Source: Alloascoidea africana (Eukaryota; Ascomycota; Alloascoideomycetes; Alloascoideales; Alloascoideaceae). From it: a stretch of DNA of 64,000 nucleotides. This document shows positions 19,281 to 29,089 of this stretch, one piece after another. Each line of letters begins with the position of its first letter. The stretch's first letter is position 1. The notes beneath the pieces are model-generated. The model had not been told where the DNA came from. It saw nothing but the letters and a program-made list of their open reading frames with translations, and searched no databases. The stretch is from positions 186,001 to 250,000 of the forward strand of contig JAKTTT010000011.1 in the NCBI GenBank assembly GCA_030581615.1. Direction: 5' to 3'. A program made the position numbers and the translations under genes.

Positions 19281-20289
19281 ATGTACTCGAGCTTTTCCAC
19301 AATCAGTCCTGAACTAACAACAGCAGATGAAAAAGAGATTTCCAAAATTCGGTTCCCTTCTCGGTTCAATGAGAAGGTGGACATGTCTGAAGTGAATCAA
19401 GATGTGATAGAGAACTGGGTTGCCAAAAAAGTGAGTATACGAGACCAATTTCATTAATATCATCATATCCGGTTACTTGAGAGAAGAGAAGGAGAAAAAT
19501 AGAAAGAAAAAACTGAAAAAGTCTTCAACTAATCTCTAGGGATGTCCTGCGATAACTAACCAAAGGATAATATGGTAGTTAAACGAGTATCTACCTGGCG
19601 ATGACATTACGATTGAATTTGTTTTAGAGTTGTTAAAACAGGCACAGTTTGTAAGCATATGCGTGTTTATTATTGGTAAAAAGTGTTGAAACATCAGAGG
19701 CTAATAAATAACGATTGGGATAGCCTAATATGAAGATGATTCAACTTCAATTAAAAGAGTTCATCCCTGAAGAAAGCGCCAAGTTTTGTAAGGAACTATG
19801 GGATTTATTGTTGTCCGCTCAGACTGACCGAGATGGAATTCCGCATCAGTTAATTGCCCAGAAGAAGAAAGAACTGGAGCAGAGGAAAGTAAGTAGCGAG
19901 TTTGATGGCAACAAGTGATTTGCATTACTAACATGCATCCTTCGTTTTTTTCTTCGAATATCTAGAAAGAAGAGATAGAACGGAACGAACGGGCTAAAAG
20001 AGAAACAGAATTGGATGATGAAAGCACAAGGCGGTATAGAGAGAGACGTTCAGATTCTTCTACCGGTCGAAGATATAGAGATCGCGGTGAAAATAGATAC
20101 AGCGATGATCGAGATCGAGACAGAGATCGATATAGGGACAGATCTCACAGGGATCGAGATCGAGATAGAGATAGAGATAGAGATCGGCATGGATCCAGAC
20201 GCCATCGAGATTATTACGAAGATGAGTTGGCTCATTCTTATTCTCGTCGTCATGATCGCAAGGAATACAGTAGAGGTCATAACTACTAG
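19281..20289 (+). CDS. PWI-domain splicing factor, SRRM1 (SRm160)-like, with RD-repeat tail
   Basis: A four-exon gene coding 236 aa: exons 19281-19430, 19579-19650, 19724-19888 and 19966-20289, all phase 0. The introns are 148, 73 and 77 nt, with donors GTGAGT, GTAAGC and GTAAGT and ACTAAC branch points in the first and third. Residues about 25-128 form a PWI domain much like SRRM1: RFPSRFNEKVDMSEVNQDVI, NWVAKK, then MKMIQLQLKEFIPEESAKFC and ELWDLLLSAQTDRDGIP. The tail is Arg-Asp/Arg-Ser-rich, with a long RDRDRD run coded by a GATCGA/GATAGA microsatellite. SRRM1 proteins bridge SR proteins and snRNPs in splicing and contribute to mRNA 3' processing. S. cerevisiae lacks a clear equivalent. The gene is divergent from the unknown basic protein and convergent with MLP1. 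The tail is far shorter than in animal SRRM1. Confidence 0.88.
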
Positions 20290-20518
20290 AATCTACAATT
20301 TGCTGGGATCTCGCTATCTATAATATTGGTTCATTCTTGCTAGAAAGGCAGTCTTTTTCACAACCATAATTGCCTTGTTTACTCAACTTTCATACAAAGT
20401 TAGTGGCGTGTATAATAAATATATTAGACGAACGCAGTCTTTATTAACACTATTATAAACATCATAAATTTTCTTTTCTAAACAAAATGTAGAAACACAT
20501 CCAATATTTCTCAACTAA

Positions 20519-23500
20519 TTACTGCGACGGCGCTTGCTGCTGTTGCTGCGTTACAGGAGGTGTAGCATTTCCAGGTCCACCTTTCATTCGCTTATCTACT
20601 TTGCCTCCAGCTTGTGCATTCGATTGATTGCCAGGGAAAGATCGTTTCAGTCCTTGACCTTGTGCGGCTTTACCACCACTGCCCTGTTGCTGTTGTTGCT
20701 GCTGTTGCTGCTGTTGTTGATGGTTCACAGAGTTGCCATTATTCACATTGTTCATATGAGGAGCGACAATACCCAGTTGCCCACCTCTACGCACAGGCCG
20801 TACGATCTGCGGTCTCATTCCAGCTGCTCCACCCCTAGACTGTAAGGTAGGGAGTCTCGATTGACCTCGCTGAGATAGGTTGCCTCTCATCTGATTATGC
20901 TGCGGTGTGCCAACACCAGGGCGGAAAGGAAGAGCATTTGGATTCATTGCATTAGCATTTGGTGATCCAGCCTGCTGCTGGTTTTGGTTTGCCAATTGTT
21001 GATTCAACTTATTCAGTTGATTGATCTGCTGTTGACTTACCTGCTCCTGCGGCTGTGAAGCTGGACCTGAAGGTGGTCTTGTAGGAGCGCTTCCAGGATT
21101 TTGAATATTTTGTTGATTTTGTGGGGAAGAAACAGCACTAGTGGGCGGGATTTGTTGATTAGAACCTGTTGCTACAGCTTTCAAAGCATCCCGCTCTTTT
21201 AGCACTTTTTCAATCTTCGATTGTAACAATTTATTCTTCATATCCGCTGTGCTTGCATTCCTAGCTTCTTTTGCAATGCTCTTCTTGGCTTCCTCCAGTT
21301 GAACTGTCAAACTGTCCAGTTGTTTCTTCAGTTCATCGTTCGCAATACCAGCACCACTCTGAGTTGTCAATTCCTTAATCTTCTGCTCGTATTCAAGTCG
21401 AAGCTTCTCCTCTTTTGACGCAAAGTCTTTCGAAATCTTGGCCTGAATTGTAGAAATCTTCTTTTCCGCAATTTCTTTGATCTTTTCATCGCTAGGGGCC
21501 CTCAAATTCTTTCTCGTCTTCAAGATTGCAGCATTAACACTTTCGATGACAATTTTATCATGCTCGGCCTTGGAAATCATATTCCCATTGTTTGCTACAG
21601 GGCCGGGTGTTCCAGACGTAGATGCAGACTGTTCGATCTGAGCCTTTTCTTGTTCATACCTTGCCGTGAGCTCTGCTTTCTCCTTTTCGTATTGCGCATG
21701 AGCTTTTGTGAGTTCCTCTTGTACAGCAGCATAAGCTTTATTCTTCTCATCGATTTGCTTCTTCAAGGATACAAGCTCCTCTTCTAATTGCTTCACCTTT
21801 GTTAACAATTCAGCTGGAGCATTAGGCGCTGGCGTCGAAGCTTCGGTCAATGGATGTTGATCTTGTTTACTATCCTTCAACAGAACAATTTCCTCATTCA
21901 ACTTTGTAATGGATCCTTTGTGGGTTTCAATCTCAGCATTCAGTGATCTTATTTCTTCCCTTCTGTTTTTTAGTTTCGTGTTTGCTTCATTTTTGATATT
22001 CTCGATTCGCCTATCTTTCTCCGCTACGCTATCCTTGAGAGTCTGGATTTGCTTCTCCTTTTCAGCTATTGACTGCTTCAAATCAGTAACTGCTTTCTCA
22101 CTGGCCTGTGCTCGGCTTGTAATGCCTTCTAACTGCTTAGCCAATGCATCATTTGTGCTGTTAACTCTCTCGTCCAATTGTTTCTTGTGGATGGAAACCA
22201 AAGTCGCGTTCTTGTTCTTTTGAATCTCCAAATCCTGTTCCAACTTGGAAACTTGCTGCTTCAGGCCCTCCAGTTCTTCAGGATCCACTCTATCATACTT
22301 GGAGAGAATCTGTTGAGTTCGTTTCTTCCAGCGTTCATTATCCTCCCTTGTCAGTTTTATCTCCTGCTCCTTCGCTTCAAGCTCAGCTTTACAATTGCCG
22401 AGCTCATCCTTTATGGGATCTAGTTGAGATCTTAACGACTCTACCAGCTTATCCAGCTCGGCTAGTCTCTTGCCACGGTGATTACTCTCCGCACGAAGCG
22501 TGCTATTGCTTTCTCTTAGTATATTGAGCTGATTGATCTTGTTCAATAGTTCAGTGTGTTGTGTATCTTCTGGCTTATCGCCATCCTTACCCATCTTGGC
22601 AAGCTTTTGTTGTGCCTGTGAAAGTGATAGATTGGCCATATCAAGCTGAGATATAAGCTTCACATTTCTCTCTTGCAATTCGGTGACAGTACCGCTCAGC
22701 TTCAAGTTCTCGCTTCGTAAGAAAAGGATAATCTTATTAACACCATTGCCTTGTTCCTCAGATTGAGCATTCGTAGATAAAGCATTGGGTCTAGCGGATT
22801 CTTCAAGCTGGGCATACAGAGCCTTGTTACTGTCATGCACTTCTTGGACTCGTCTTTTTAAATTCTTCACTTCCTCCTGCCATACTTCCTGTTGAGATTG
22901 CCAAGACTCCTTGCTGGAGGTAAGAATTTCTTCCGCTTGAGTGGCAGCAATATTTAGCTCGTCTCGCTCTTTCTCAACTCGGCTGTATGCTTCTCTTAGC
23001 TCTTTGAGTTGTGCTGTAGCCTCAGCATGTTTAACTAACTCCTTCTCGTAACTGGTTTGAGCATCTTCAGCTAAAGACGTGCGCTGTTTCAGGTCTGCTC
23101 TCAATGATTCAATAGTCTTTTCTTCTTCTTCTAGTTCGGCCTTCTTAGCGGCTAATTCACTGGAGGCCTTTTCAATGTCTGATTTGAATTGCTCGTTCTC
23201 GACTTGAAGTTGTTTAATTCTCTCTTCACTTTCATTTGCCTTGAGTGTGCTTCTTTCTTTGTAGCCATCAAATGCCTCAGTGAGATTTTCGAGCTGTTCC
23301 TCAGCTTCACGAGCAATAGATTGAAGGTTTTCCACATGCGAGTTTGCATCCTGTAACTGGGTTTGATAAGATTTCAACTCAAGTTGAAGTCTCGAAAGTT
23401 GGCTCTCGTCGACTGGAGTGGTACTCAAAGCAGGAGTAGTATTCTTGTAAAACTCAAGCTGGTGATTTTGAGTTCGTAAATCTTGAACCTGTTTTTGTAC

Positions 23501-26419
23501 TTCAGATTGTAATTGTTTCAAACTTTGTACTTCTTCATTCTTTTCCTGTATCTGGCGTTCCAGTTGTTCTTTTATGCCAATCAGTACTTGTTTGTCTACA
23601 GTCAACTGATTTCTTTCTTTCTCAATTTCAGATATCTTTGCCTGTAGGCCCCTAGTTTCCTCATCACTATCTTTTAGTCGTTCTTGAAGATCTTTCAACT
23701 GGTTCTGTTGGGACTCATTCCATTCTTCTCTTGTCTTGATAATGTTTTGTAATTGCTCCAATTCTTTATCCTTAATTGTAATGGTAGTATTAATAGCCTC
23801 CACTTTCCCTTTTGTGATTTCATTTTCCATGCTGAGTCTAGAAATTCGTGTTTTGTGTTCTTCTAATGAAGACTTGTAACTCGTGAGTTCATCATTTAAT
23901 GCAGCAACTGAGGTTTCTTTCAATTTAAGGTTTTTCTCAAGATTCTGAAGTTGCACATTAGCTGAGTTGTACTGAGAGGTTGTATGATTTAGTCTTTCAT
24001 TAGAAATTGCCGCTTTGCTTTCTGCCTTTGCTAATTCGATTCCCAGTTTGGACTTATCATTTGTCAATGACCAAATCTCTTCATTAAGCTTCTTCATGGC
24101 TGAGTCTGTGTCACGTTGATAAGATTCTAGCTTTTGCCGTTGAGCATCCAGCAGAGTATTCAAATGCATAATCTCTTTTTCGTTCCGATCATTCTGATGA
24201 TGGTAGTTGTCATTCCCAAGATTCCGATTTCCGTTTGGTTCCTGTTCTTCTTTATTGCGTGCCGCGAGTATCGCCTTGAATCTTTCAGTTTCTTTTTGAG
24301 ATATCTCCAACGACTCTTGCAATTGAGCAATTCTCTGCTTTGCACCTGATTCCATCTCGGAAGCCAAACCTTCAAGTTTTCTTTTCGCTTCACTTTCTTC
24401 CTGTTCCATTTGTTGGCCCAATTGCCTCGTAATCTTTGTCAAGTTCTTATTCTGCTCCTGCAGCTCATAAACATTCTTAAATTTCAGTAACCGCTCGGTT
24501 ATGAGTCGATCGGTATCATTCTCATCCAGAGTTCCATCCAAAAGTTTTGGGTAAACTTCTCTCTCATCATTCATTAATGGGCCATCATCGTCATCTCTAA
24601 TTTCGATTTGAATCAAAAGATGTCGAACTTGAATTGAAAGATCAGCAGCCTGCTTGTTCAGTATATTCAATTCATGTTCGTTGTCCTTACACGTAGACTT
24701 GTAATTTGTTAACTGAGCCGTCTGCTCTAAAAGCTTGTTGCTGATCTGCTCAATTGTCGAGTTTGCAGTTATGAGCTCATTCTCCAAAAAGGTGGCTCTA
24801 TCCTTTGTGGCCTGTATCATTGGAGCTTTTGTTTCTAGTTCTTCTATGAAACTGTCGATTTGTTGCTGCATCAATTCTTTTGTCTTTTGTTCTTGTTCCA
24901 ATTTCTTCTTCATAACCATAAAATCAGTGTACAGCTGGCTCAAGCTTAGAGAGCCCTTGTGCTGGTTAAGAATAGCTCTTGCTGAAGGAGATAAAATTCC
25001 TAGCGCCGGACTAGCAAACTCGGACTTGGCTCGTATTGGGGTTTCACTGTAAAAGCCGTTCTCATTCTGTTCATTATCTAGATTGCTATCAACTCCTGAA
25101 AGAGCTTCTAGCGTTGCCTCTAATTCTGTTATTCTGGCATGTTGTTGATTAGACATCTCTTTCACTGCTTCCAATTCGTGTTCCAATTCTGCAGTGTGGT
25201 TGATGTTCAAAGTTTTTGCAGCTTCCAAGTCTTCTTCCAGCTGCTCTATTCTCTCTTTGCGCTCATCTGCAGATTTTCTGTATAGCTCAACAACCCGGTC
25301 TTTTGCAGCCATCTCTTTTGCAAACTCTTCTTGACGCGTGGCCTTTTCGTCCTTCAGTTGTCTCAATTTGGAGAGGTTATCGTCATGACGGGTGGAAATG
25401 TCGGAAAAGGTTTGAGAAAGAATGTCGTGAGAAGATTGAAGGCAGTTCAACTTTGAAGTTATGTCATCTAGTTGGTATTGCAAAGAGCTTATTAAAACCA
25501 CTTTTTCCTTTCTATACTGCCCAAACTCTTCTGTTTTCTCATTTAGCTCATTCTTGAACCAGTCGTTACTTTTTCGAAGCATTTCTAGCTCGGTAGTAAG
25601 CTGTTGTTCTTGGAACTTGGAGCTCATAGAGGTAGAGCGACTAGATCGAATTTCTGACTCAAGTTCATTTATCAGTTTTCTGCTCTCAGTTTGGCTTCGA
25701 TGTAGGTCGTCGATTTCACGCGTAAGTGATGTTACCTCCTTATTTTTCAGCTCTAATAGTTCCAGCGTCTCCCTTTTCTCGGAGCTTAATTGTTCAATTT
25801 TTGAAGAAAGTGTATTCAACTCGGTTGAATTAGTGTTTAAATGGTTCTTGCGTTCGCTGAGCTGGCTAGAAAGATCCTCGTTTTCTTTCTCAACTTGTTC
25901 AACTTTCTCTTCCAATGCTTGAATGCGCTTTTGAGAACTAGCGTATCTCTCCTGTGCTATTGCTGCTCTCGCGTTTGCAGAGTATGTGACTTGTTCACTA
26001 GAAACTTCTGCCATCATTTTTGCTGTTTTCATAGAGTCATATTCATTTGCTCTGGTCATCATTACTTGCAGCAAATTTTGGGGTACCGTGGAGAGGACTT
26101 CCTCAGTGCATGACAGAAACTGTGACAAAAATTGTAAATCTGGAAGGGCAGTGCTTCCAGTAAGCAAACTAGGAGATTGCGTTTTATCTTGTAAGACCCT
26201 AACTTTTTTGCTTGCATCTGCGGTTGGTTGAAGTTGCTCCTGTTGTGGGTCTTTCAGAACCATTTGTCTATCAGCGTGTTGAGGTGCCAGAGATGATGGG
26301 TTGAATGAAACTGTATTGTCATCGTCCCTCTGTACGCCATTCTCGCCTGCTAGAACTATGTCGGATTCCTGGTCATGGTCATCAGACGTGTGCTCAGGCT
26401 CTCTTTCGTCTTTATCCAT
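20519..26419 (-). CDS. MLP1: Nuclear-basket coiled-coil protein MLP1/TPR
   Basis: A 1966-aa protein, near the length of S. cerevisiae Mlp1 (1875 aa). It forms the nuclear basket of the pore, tethering chromatin and controlling mRNP export. The ATG at 26419 (MDKDEREPEH) is the first in frame; the frame runs further back only from a TTG. After an acidic leader of about 100 residues, the protein is an almost continuous heptad-rich coiled coil to about residue 1700. The rest is a disordered Gln/Asn/Pro/Gly-rich tail with a CAG/CAA poly-Gln run (about 20684-20720 on the plus strand) and basic RRGGQ/RGQSR patches. The middle part, including the RTRQILSKYDRVDPEE-like segment (seen here as KKRTQQILSKYDRVDPEE), matches TPR/MLP proteins. 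Antisense open frames across this gene are shadows of the coiled-coil codon use. Confidence 0.92.
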   Translation of the reverse strand: MDKDEREPEHTSDDHDQESDIVLAGENGVQRDDDNTVSFNPSSLAPQHADRQMVLKDPQQEQLQPTADASKKVRVLQDKTQSPSLLTGSTALPDLQFLSQFLSCTEEVLSTVPQNLLQVMMTRANEYDSMKTAKMMAEVSSEQVTYSANARAAIAQERYASSQKRIQALEEKVEQVEKENEDLSSQLSERKNHLNTNSTELNTLSSKIEQLSSEKRETLELLELKNKEVTSLTREIDDLHRSQTESRKLINELESEIRSSRSTSMSSKFQEQQLTTELEMLRKSNDWFKNELNEKTEEFGQYRKEKVVLISSLQYQLDDITSKLNCLQSSHDILSQTFSDISTRHDDNLSKLRQLKDEKATRQEEFAKEMAAKDRVVELYRKSADERKERIEQLEEDLEAAKTLNINHTAELEHELEAVKEMSNQQHARITELEATLEALSGVDSNLDNEQNENGFYSETPIRAKSEFASPALGILSPSARAILNQHKGSLSLSQLYTDFMVMKKKLEQEQKTKELMQQQIDSFIEELETKAPMIQATKDRATFLENELITANSTIEQISNKLLEQTAQLTNYKSTCKDNEHELNILNKQAADLSIQVRHLLIQIEIRDDDDGPLMNDEREVYPKLLDGTLDENDTDRLITERLLKFKNVYELQEQNKNLTKITRQLGQQMEQEESEAKRKLEGLASEMESGAKQRIAQLQESLEISQKETERFKAILAARNKEEQEPNGNRNLGNDNYHHQNDRNEKEIMHLNTLLDAQRQKLESYQRDTDSAMKKLNEEIWSLTNDKSKLGIELAKAESKAAISNERLNHTTSQYNSANVQLQNLEKNLKLKETSVAALNDELTSYKSSLEEHKTRISRLSMENEITKGKVEAINTTITIKDKELEQLQNIIKTREEWNESQQNQLKDLQERLKDSDEETRGLQAKISEIEKERNQLTVDKQVLIGIKEQLERQIQEKNEEVQSLKQLQSEVQKQVQDLRTQNHQLEFYKNTTPALSTTPVDESQLSRLQLELKSYQTQLQDANSHVENLQSIAREAEEQLENLTEAFDGYKERSTLKANESEERIKQLQVENEQFKSDIEKASSELAAKKAELEEEEKTIESLRADLKQRTSLAEDAQTSYEKELVKHAEATAQLKELREAYSRVEKERDELNIAATQAEEILTSSKESWQSQQEVWQEEVKNLKRRVQEVHDSNKALYAQLEESARPNALSTNAQSEEQGNGVNKIILFLRSENLKLSGTVTELQERNVKLISQLDMANLSLSQAQQKLAKMGKDGDKPEDTQHTELLNKINQLNILRESNSTLRAESNHRGKRLAELDKLVESLRSQLDPIKDELGNCKAELEAKEQEIKLTREDNERWKKRTQQILSKYDRVDPEELEGLKQQVSKLEQDLEIQKNKNATLVSIHKKQLDERVNSTNDALAKQLEGITSRAQASEKAVTDLKQSIAEKEKQIQTLKDSVAEKDRRIENIKNEANTKLKNRREEIRSLNAEIETHKGSITKLNEEIVLLKDSKQDQHPLTEASTPAPNAPAELLTKVKQLEEELVSLKKQIDEKNKAYAAVQEELTKAHAQYEKEKAELTARYEQEKAQIEQSASTSGTPGPVANNGNMISKAEHDKIVIESVNAAILKTRKNLRAPSDEKIKEIAEKKISTIQAKISKDFASKEEKLRLEYEQKIKELTTQSGAGIANDELKKQLDSLTVQLEEAKKSIAKEARNASTADMKNKLLQSKIEKVLKERDALKAVATGSNQQIPPTSAVSSPQNQQNIQNPGSAPTRPPSGPASQPQEQVSQQQINQLNKLNQQLANQNQQQAGSPNANAMNPNALPFRPGVGTPQHNQMRGNLSQRGQSRLPTLQSRGGAAGMRPQIVRPVRRGGQLGIVAPHMNNVNNGNSVNHQQQQQQQQQQQQGSGGKAAQGQGLKRSFPGNQSNAQAGGKVDKRMKGGPGNATPPVTQQQQQAPSQ

Positions 26420-26495
26420 TGTATCAGGACGTTCCTTGGTGTTAACCGACAAAGTGCCTTGACGGGTCTGGATGTTTAGGGTCTGAGTGTGATAG

Positions 26496-26702
26496 TTAGA
26501 GCAAGAAAAGAAACATTCCCAAATATACTGTTATAGCAGTAATTTCCAGTACAGTTTTAATTGGCTGGGTAACGGCTGGCTGAGGTAACCTTCTGGCGGT
26601 TACGGGAATTGAGGAAAAAGCACTTTGCGAAACATGCTGAAACATCTTGAGATGATTATTGAGAGAAATTTGCCTTGTATTGATGGTATCGTTCAAATCC
26701 AT
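26496..26702 (-). CDS. Possible small single-pass (mitochondrial?) protein
   Basis: A 68-aa frame from the ATG at 26702, or 49 aa from the ATG at 26645 (MFQHVSQSAFSS). The shorter form looks like a tiny mitochondrial membrane protein: an amphipathic Ser/Arg-containing N-terminus with TARRLPQ, then a hydrophobic C-terminal segment KTVLEITAITVYLGMFLFLL. It sits directly upstream of MLP1 on the same strand, 76 bp from the MLP1 ATG, so it may alternatively be leader sequence. No family is recognised. The length is well within what chance allows, hence the low confidence. Confidence 0.35.
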   Translation of the reverse strand: MDLNDTINTRQISLNNHLKMFQHVSQSAFSSIPVTARRLPQPAVTQPIKTVLEITAITVYLGMFLFLL

Positions 26703-26804
26703 CGGTTTCAACTGTTTCTTTCTGAGCTTTAGAATGTATTCTCTCTCCAAACAGATAATTCAGTTGAATCTACTGTTTTCTTGCTAGTGAAGATATAATT
26801 CATC

Positions 26805-27044
26805 TCAATTGTCCCATTGATTCAATTGTTCAAAATACTGTCTCCATTTTTTTGATTTTAATCTATGATAAGCTAGTTTTCTCTCCACAGATCCCTCCGT
26901 GAACTGTGTGCACTCAAACGTAAAGATAGATACCGAGATCATTTCATCAAGCAAAATTACCCTCGTAAAGGTTAGAACGGTCTTCACTGAAAAATAAAGC
27001 GCATGCTTGGTGTTTCTTGGTTCGTTTAGTTTATTCGCTGCCAT
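26805..27044 (-). CDS. Doubtful short ORF divergent from PPT1
   Basis: A 79-aa frame with an ATG at 27044, ending EQLNQWDN. It has a basic, hydrophobic N-terminal part and a Lys/Arg-rich end (HRLKSKKWRQYF). It lies in the 0.6-kb gap between the small ORF at 26496 and PPT1. It might be a first exon of the neighbouring small ORF, but no convincing donor/acceptor pair is seen. It may equally be PPT1 promoter sequence. Confidence 0.18.
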   Translation of the reverse strand: MAANKLNEPRNTKHALYFSVKTVLTFTRVILLDEMISVSIFTFECTQFTEGSVERKLAYHRLKSKKWRQYFEQLNQWDN

Positions 27045-27308
27045 CGATCTTGGGATTTTCCAAATTTGGGTTATCTGAAAGATCGGATTGGCTCCTGCTC
27101 TTTTTTACCTAATCGGGACATTCCGTGTCAGACTCACTTGCCAAAACAAAGCCAGAAAAAAATTTAAGTGCTACTACACTCTCACCTACTTTTCTATTTT
27201 CAAAGCCAGTATCAGCCACTGGACTTCTGCTACACTTACAACGTTAGCTCTACTGATAATCACATAAAGAAGTGTTCACCTGGTCTACTTTTCCTACCCG
27301 AGAATAAC

Positions 27309-28871
27309 ATGACTGCAACTGGGACAGAGACACTATCTAACCTAAAAGGCGCACCAAATCTCATCACACCTGAGGCCAAAGCATTGAAACTGAAAGATGC
27401 GGGAAATGCAAGCTTAAAAGAGAATGACTACTCGAAGGCAGTTGAGTTGTACACCTTGGCTATTGACCTGAACCCAAATGTTGAAATATTTTACTCCAAC
27501 CGAGCACAGGCAAACATCAAGCTGGAGAACTATGGTCTGGCAATTATAGATGCTACCAAGTCTATTGAGTTAAATCCAAAATACACAAAAGCTTACTATC
27601 GGCGTGCTATCGCCAAGAATGCTATTTTGCATTATAAAGATGCTGTCAAAGATCTGAAGGTTGTTCTCGCAAGGGCTCCTAAAGACAAGAATGCCAAGCA
27701 AGTCTTGGATGAGTGCCAAAAGATTCTGAGAAGAAGAGCATTTGAAAAGGCAATCAAAGTGGATGATGCTAAGAGCATTTTTGACACTTTCAATTTTGAA
27801 TCAGTTATTCTTGAACAAAACTACACAGGACATGAATTGAATATAGCTGTTCAGCAACAGAAAATCCAGCATGAAGACGAAACTCAAACACGCAATGTTG
27901 TTACTGCTAAGATCTCTGAGGCATTCATAAAGGATATGATATACCGATTTAAAACAGGAAAGCACATTGCAAAGAAATACGCTTACGGTATTGTCGCAGC
28001 AGCTAATGAACTTTTCAAAAATGAGCCTACAATTGTCGATATCCAGATACCTGCTAATGATTCTACCCACAAACTCACCGTTTGTGGAGATACTCATGGC
28101 CAGTTCTTTGATCTGTTGAATATATTTGAAAAAAATGGATTCCCATCATCAACCCACACCTATCTTTTTAATGGCGATTTTGTCGATCGTGGAAGTTGGT
28201 CGTGTGAGGTGGCTTTTACACTATACAGTTACAAAATCCTATATCCTCAGAATTTGTTCATAAATAGAGGAAACCATGAAGCGGACGATATGAACAAGGT
28301 TTATGGATTTGAAGGTGAATGCAGTGCAAAATACTCGGACAAACTTTTCCAAATGTTCAGCGAATCGTTCGGAAGCTTGCCACTGGGATCAGTCATTGGG
28401 AATGAGTATCTGGTGCTTCACGGAGGTCTGTTTTCCAGAGACGATGTCACATTAGAAGAGCTACGCAAGATCAATAGATTCTATCCCAATGGACAGCCGC
28501 CAAAAGAAGGTCTGGTTATGGAAATGCTTTGGACAGATCCTCAACCTTTGCCTGGCAGATCGCCTAGTAAGCGTGGTGTGGGAATTCAGTTTGGACCTGA
28601 TGTCACTGCAAGATTTTGTAACGAGAATAAACTGAAGGGAGTCATCAGATCTCATGAAGTGAGAATGGATGGTTATGAATTTGAGCATAATAAGAAACTT
28701 ATTACTGTTTTTAGTGCACCAAATTATTGCGACCAACAGGGAAACAAAGGAGCTTACATTAACTTTACAAATCATAATGGGGAGTATGATCTTGATGTTA
28801 CAACTTTTGAAGCAGTTCCTCACCCCGACGTGCCACCTATGGCCTATGCGAAGAAGCTCGGGTTATGGTAA
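27309..28871 (+). CDS. PPT1: Serine/threonine protein phosphatase 5 (PPT1) with TPR domain
   Basis: A 520-aa PP5-type phosphatase (S. cerevisiae Ppt1 is 513 aa). It binds Hsp90 through its TPR domain and dephosphorylates Hsp90 and co-chaperones. The frame continues upstream to 27168 from a GTG, but the first ATG is 27309. Three TPR units occupy about residues 25-140 (KLKDAGNASLKENDYSKAVE, FYSNRAQANIKLENY, AYYRRAIAKNA). The PPP catalytic core follows: GDTHGQ (D261, H263), GDFVDRG, RGNHE, HGGLF, RSHEV and SAPNYCD, with the PP5 ending PMAYAKKLGLW. Conserved leucines here are coded by CTG (for example in HGGLF and FDLLNIF), evidence for the standard code. It is convergent with the sirtuin gene, 218 bp between stops. 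Confidence 0.97.
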   Translation: MTATGTETLSNLKGAPNLITPEAKALKLKDAGNASLKENDYSKAVELYTLAIDLNPNVEIFYSNRAQANIKLENYGLAIIDATKSIELNPKYTKAYYRRAIAKNAILHYKDAVKDLKVVLARAPKDKNAKQVLDECQKILRRRAFEKAIKVDDAKSIFDTFNFESVILEQNYTGHELNIAVQQQKIQHEDETQTRNVVTAKISEAFIKDMIYRFKTGKHIAKKYAYGIVAAANELFKNEPTIVDIQIPANDSTHKLTVCGDTHGQFFDLLNIFEKNGFPSSTHTYLFNGDFVDRGSWSCEVAFTLYSYKILYPQNLFINRGNHEADDMNKVYGFEGECSAKYSDKLFQMFSESFGSLPLGSVIGNEYLVLHGGLFSRDDVTLEELRKINRFYPNGQPPKEGLVMEMLWTDPQPLPGRSPSKRGVGIQFGPDVTARFCNENKLKGVIRSHEVRMDGYEFEHNKKLITVFSAPNYCDQQGNKGAYINFTNHNGEYDLDVTTFEAVPHPDVPPMAYAKKLGLW

Positions 28872-29089
28872 TAGCATACTGTACACAACTTTTGTTTGTA
28901 GTTTGTTAGTCATGATATTCTTGTATAGATCTAATAATTTACGATCTACATTTTTGTCGGTGCATTAAAAAGTAAAAAACATACATTACTATTAGATATC
29001 ATAGTAGATATAACACAATTAATATTACAAAATCCTCTTGGGACCTGTGACTAACCCGAAAACAATCATAATCAAGCTTTACACGAATT

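Noticed and set aside
19093-19302. N-terminal extension of the 617-aa protein
   Set aside because: The segment is Cys/aromatic-rich and would overlap or abut the divergent PWI gene; the conserved-looking part begins at 19092.
25461-26231. Long Ser/Leu-rich plus-strand frames antisense to MLP1
   Set aside because: They are shadows of heptad coiled-coil codons (Glu/Lys/Gln) on the other strand.
26579-26608. GTAACC...GGTTAC inverted repeat considered as an RFX X-box
   Set aside because: The spacer is 7 bp, too long for the 0-3 bp of an X-box, and it lies inside a possible coding frame.
26680-26710. GTTCAAATC, which resembles a tRNA B box
   Set aside because: No matching A box at the right distance and no acceptor-stem complementarity.
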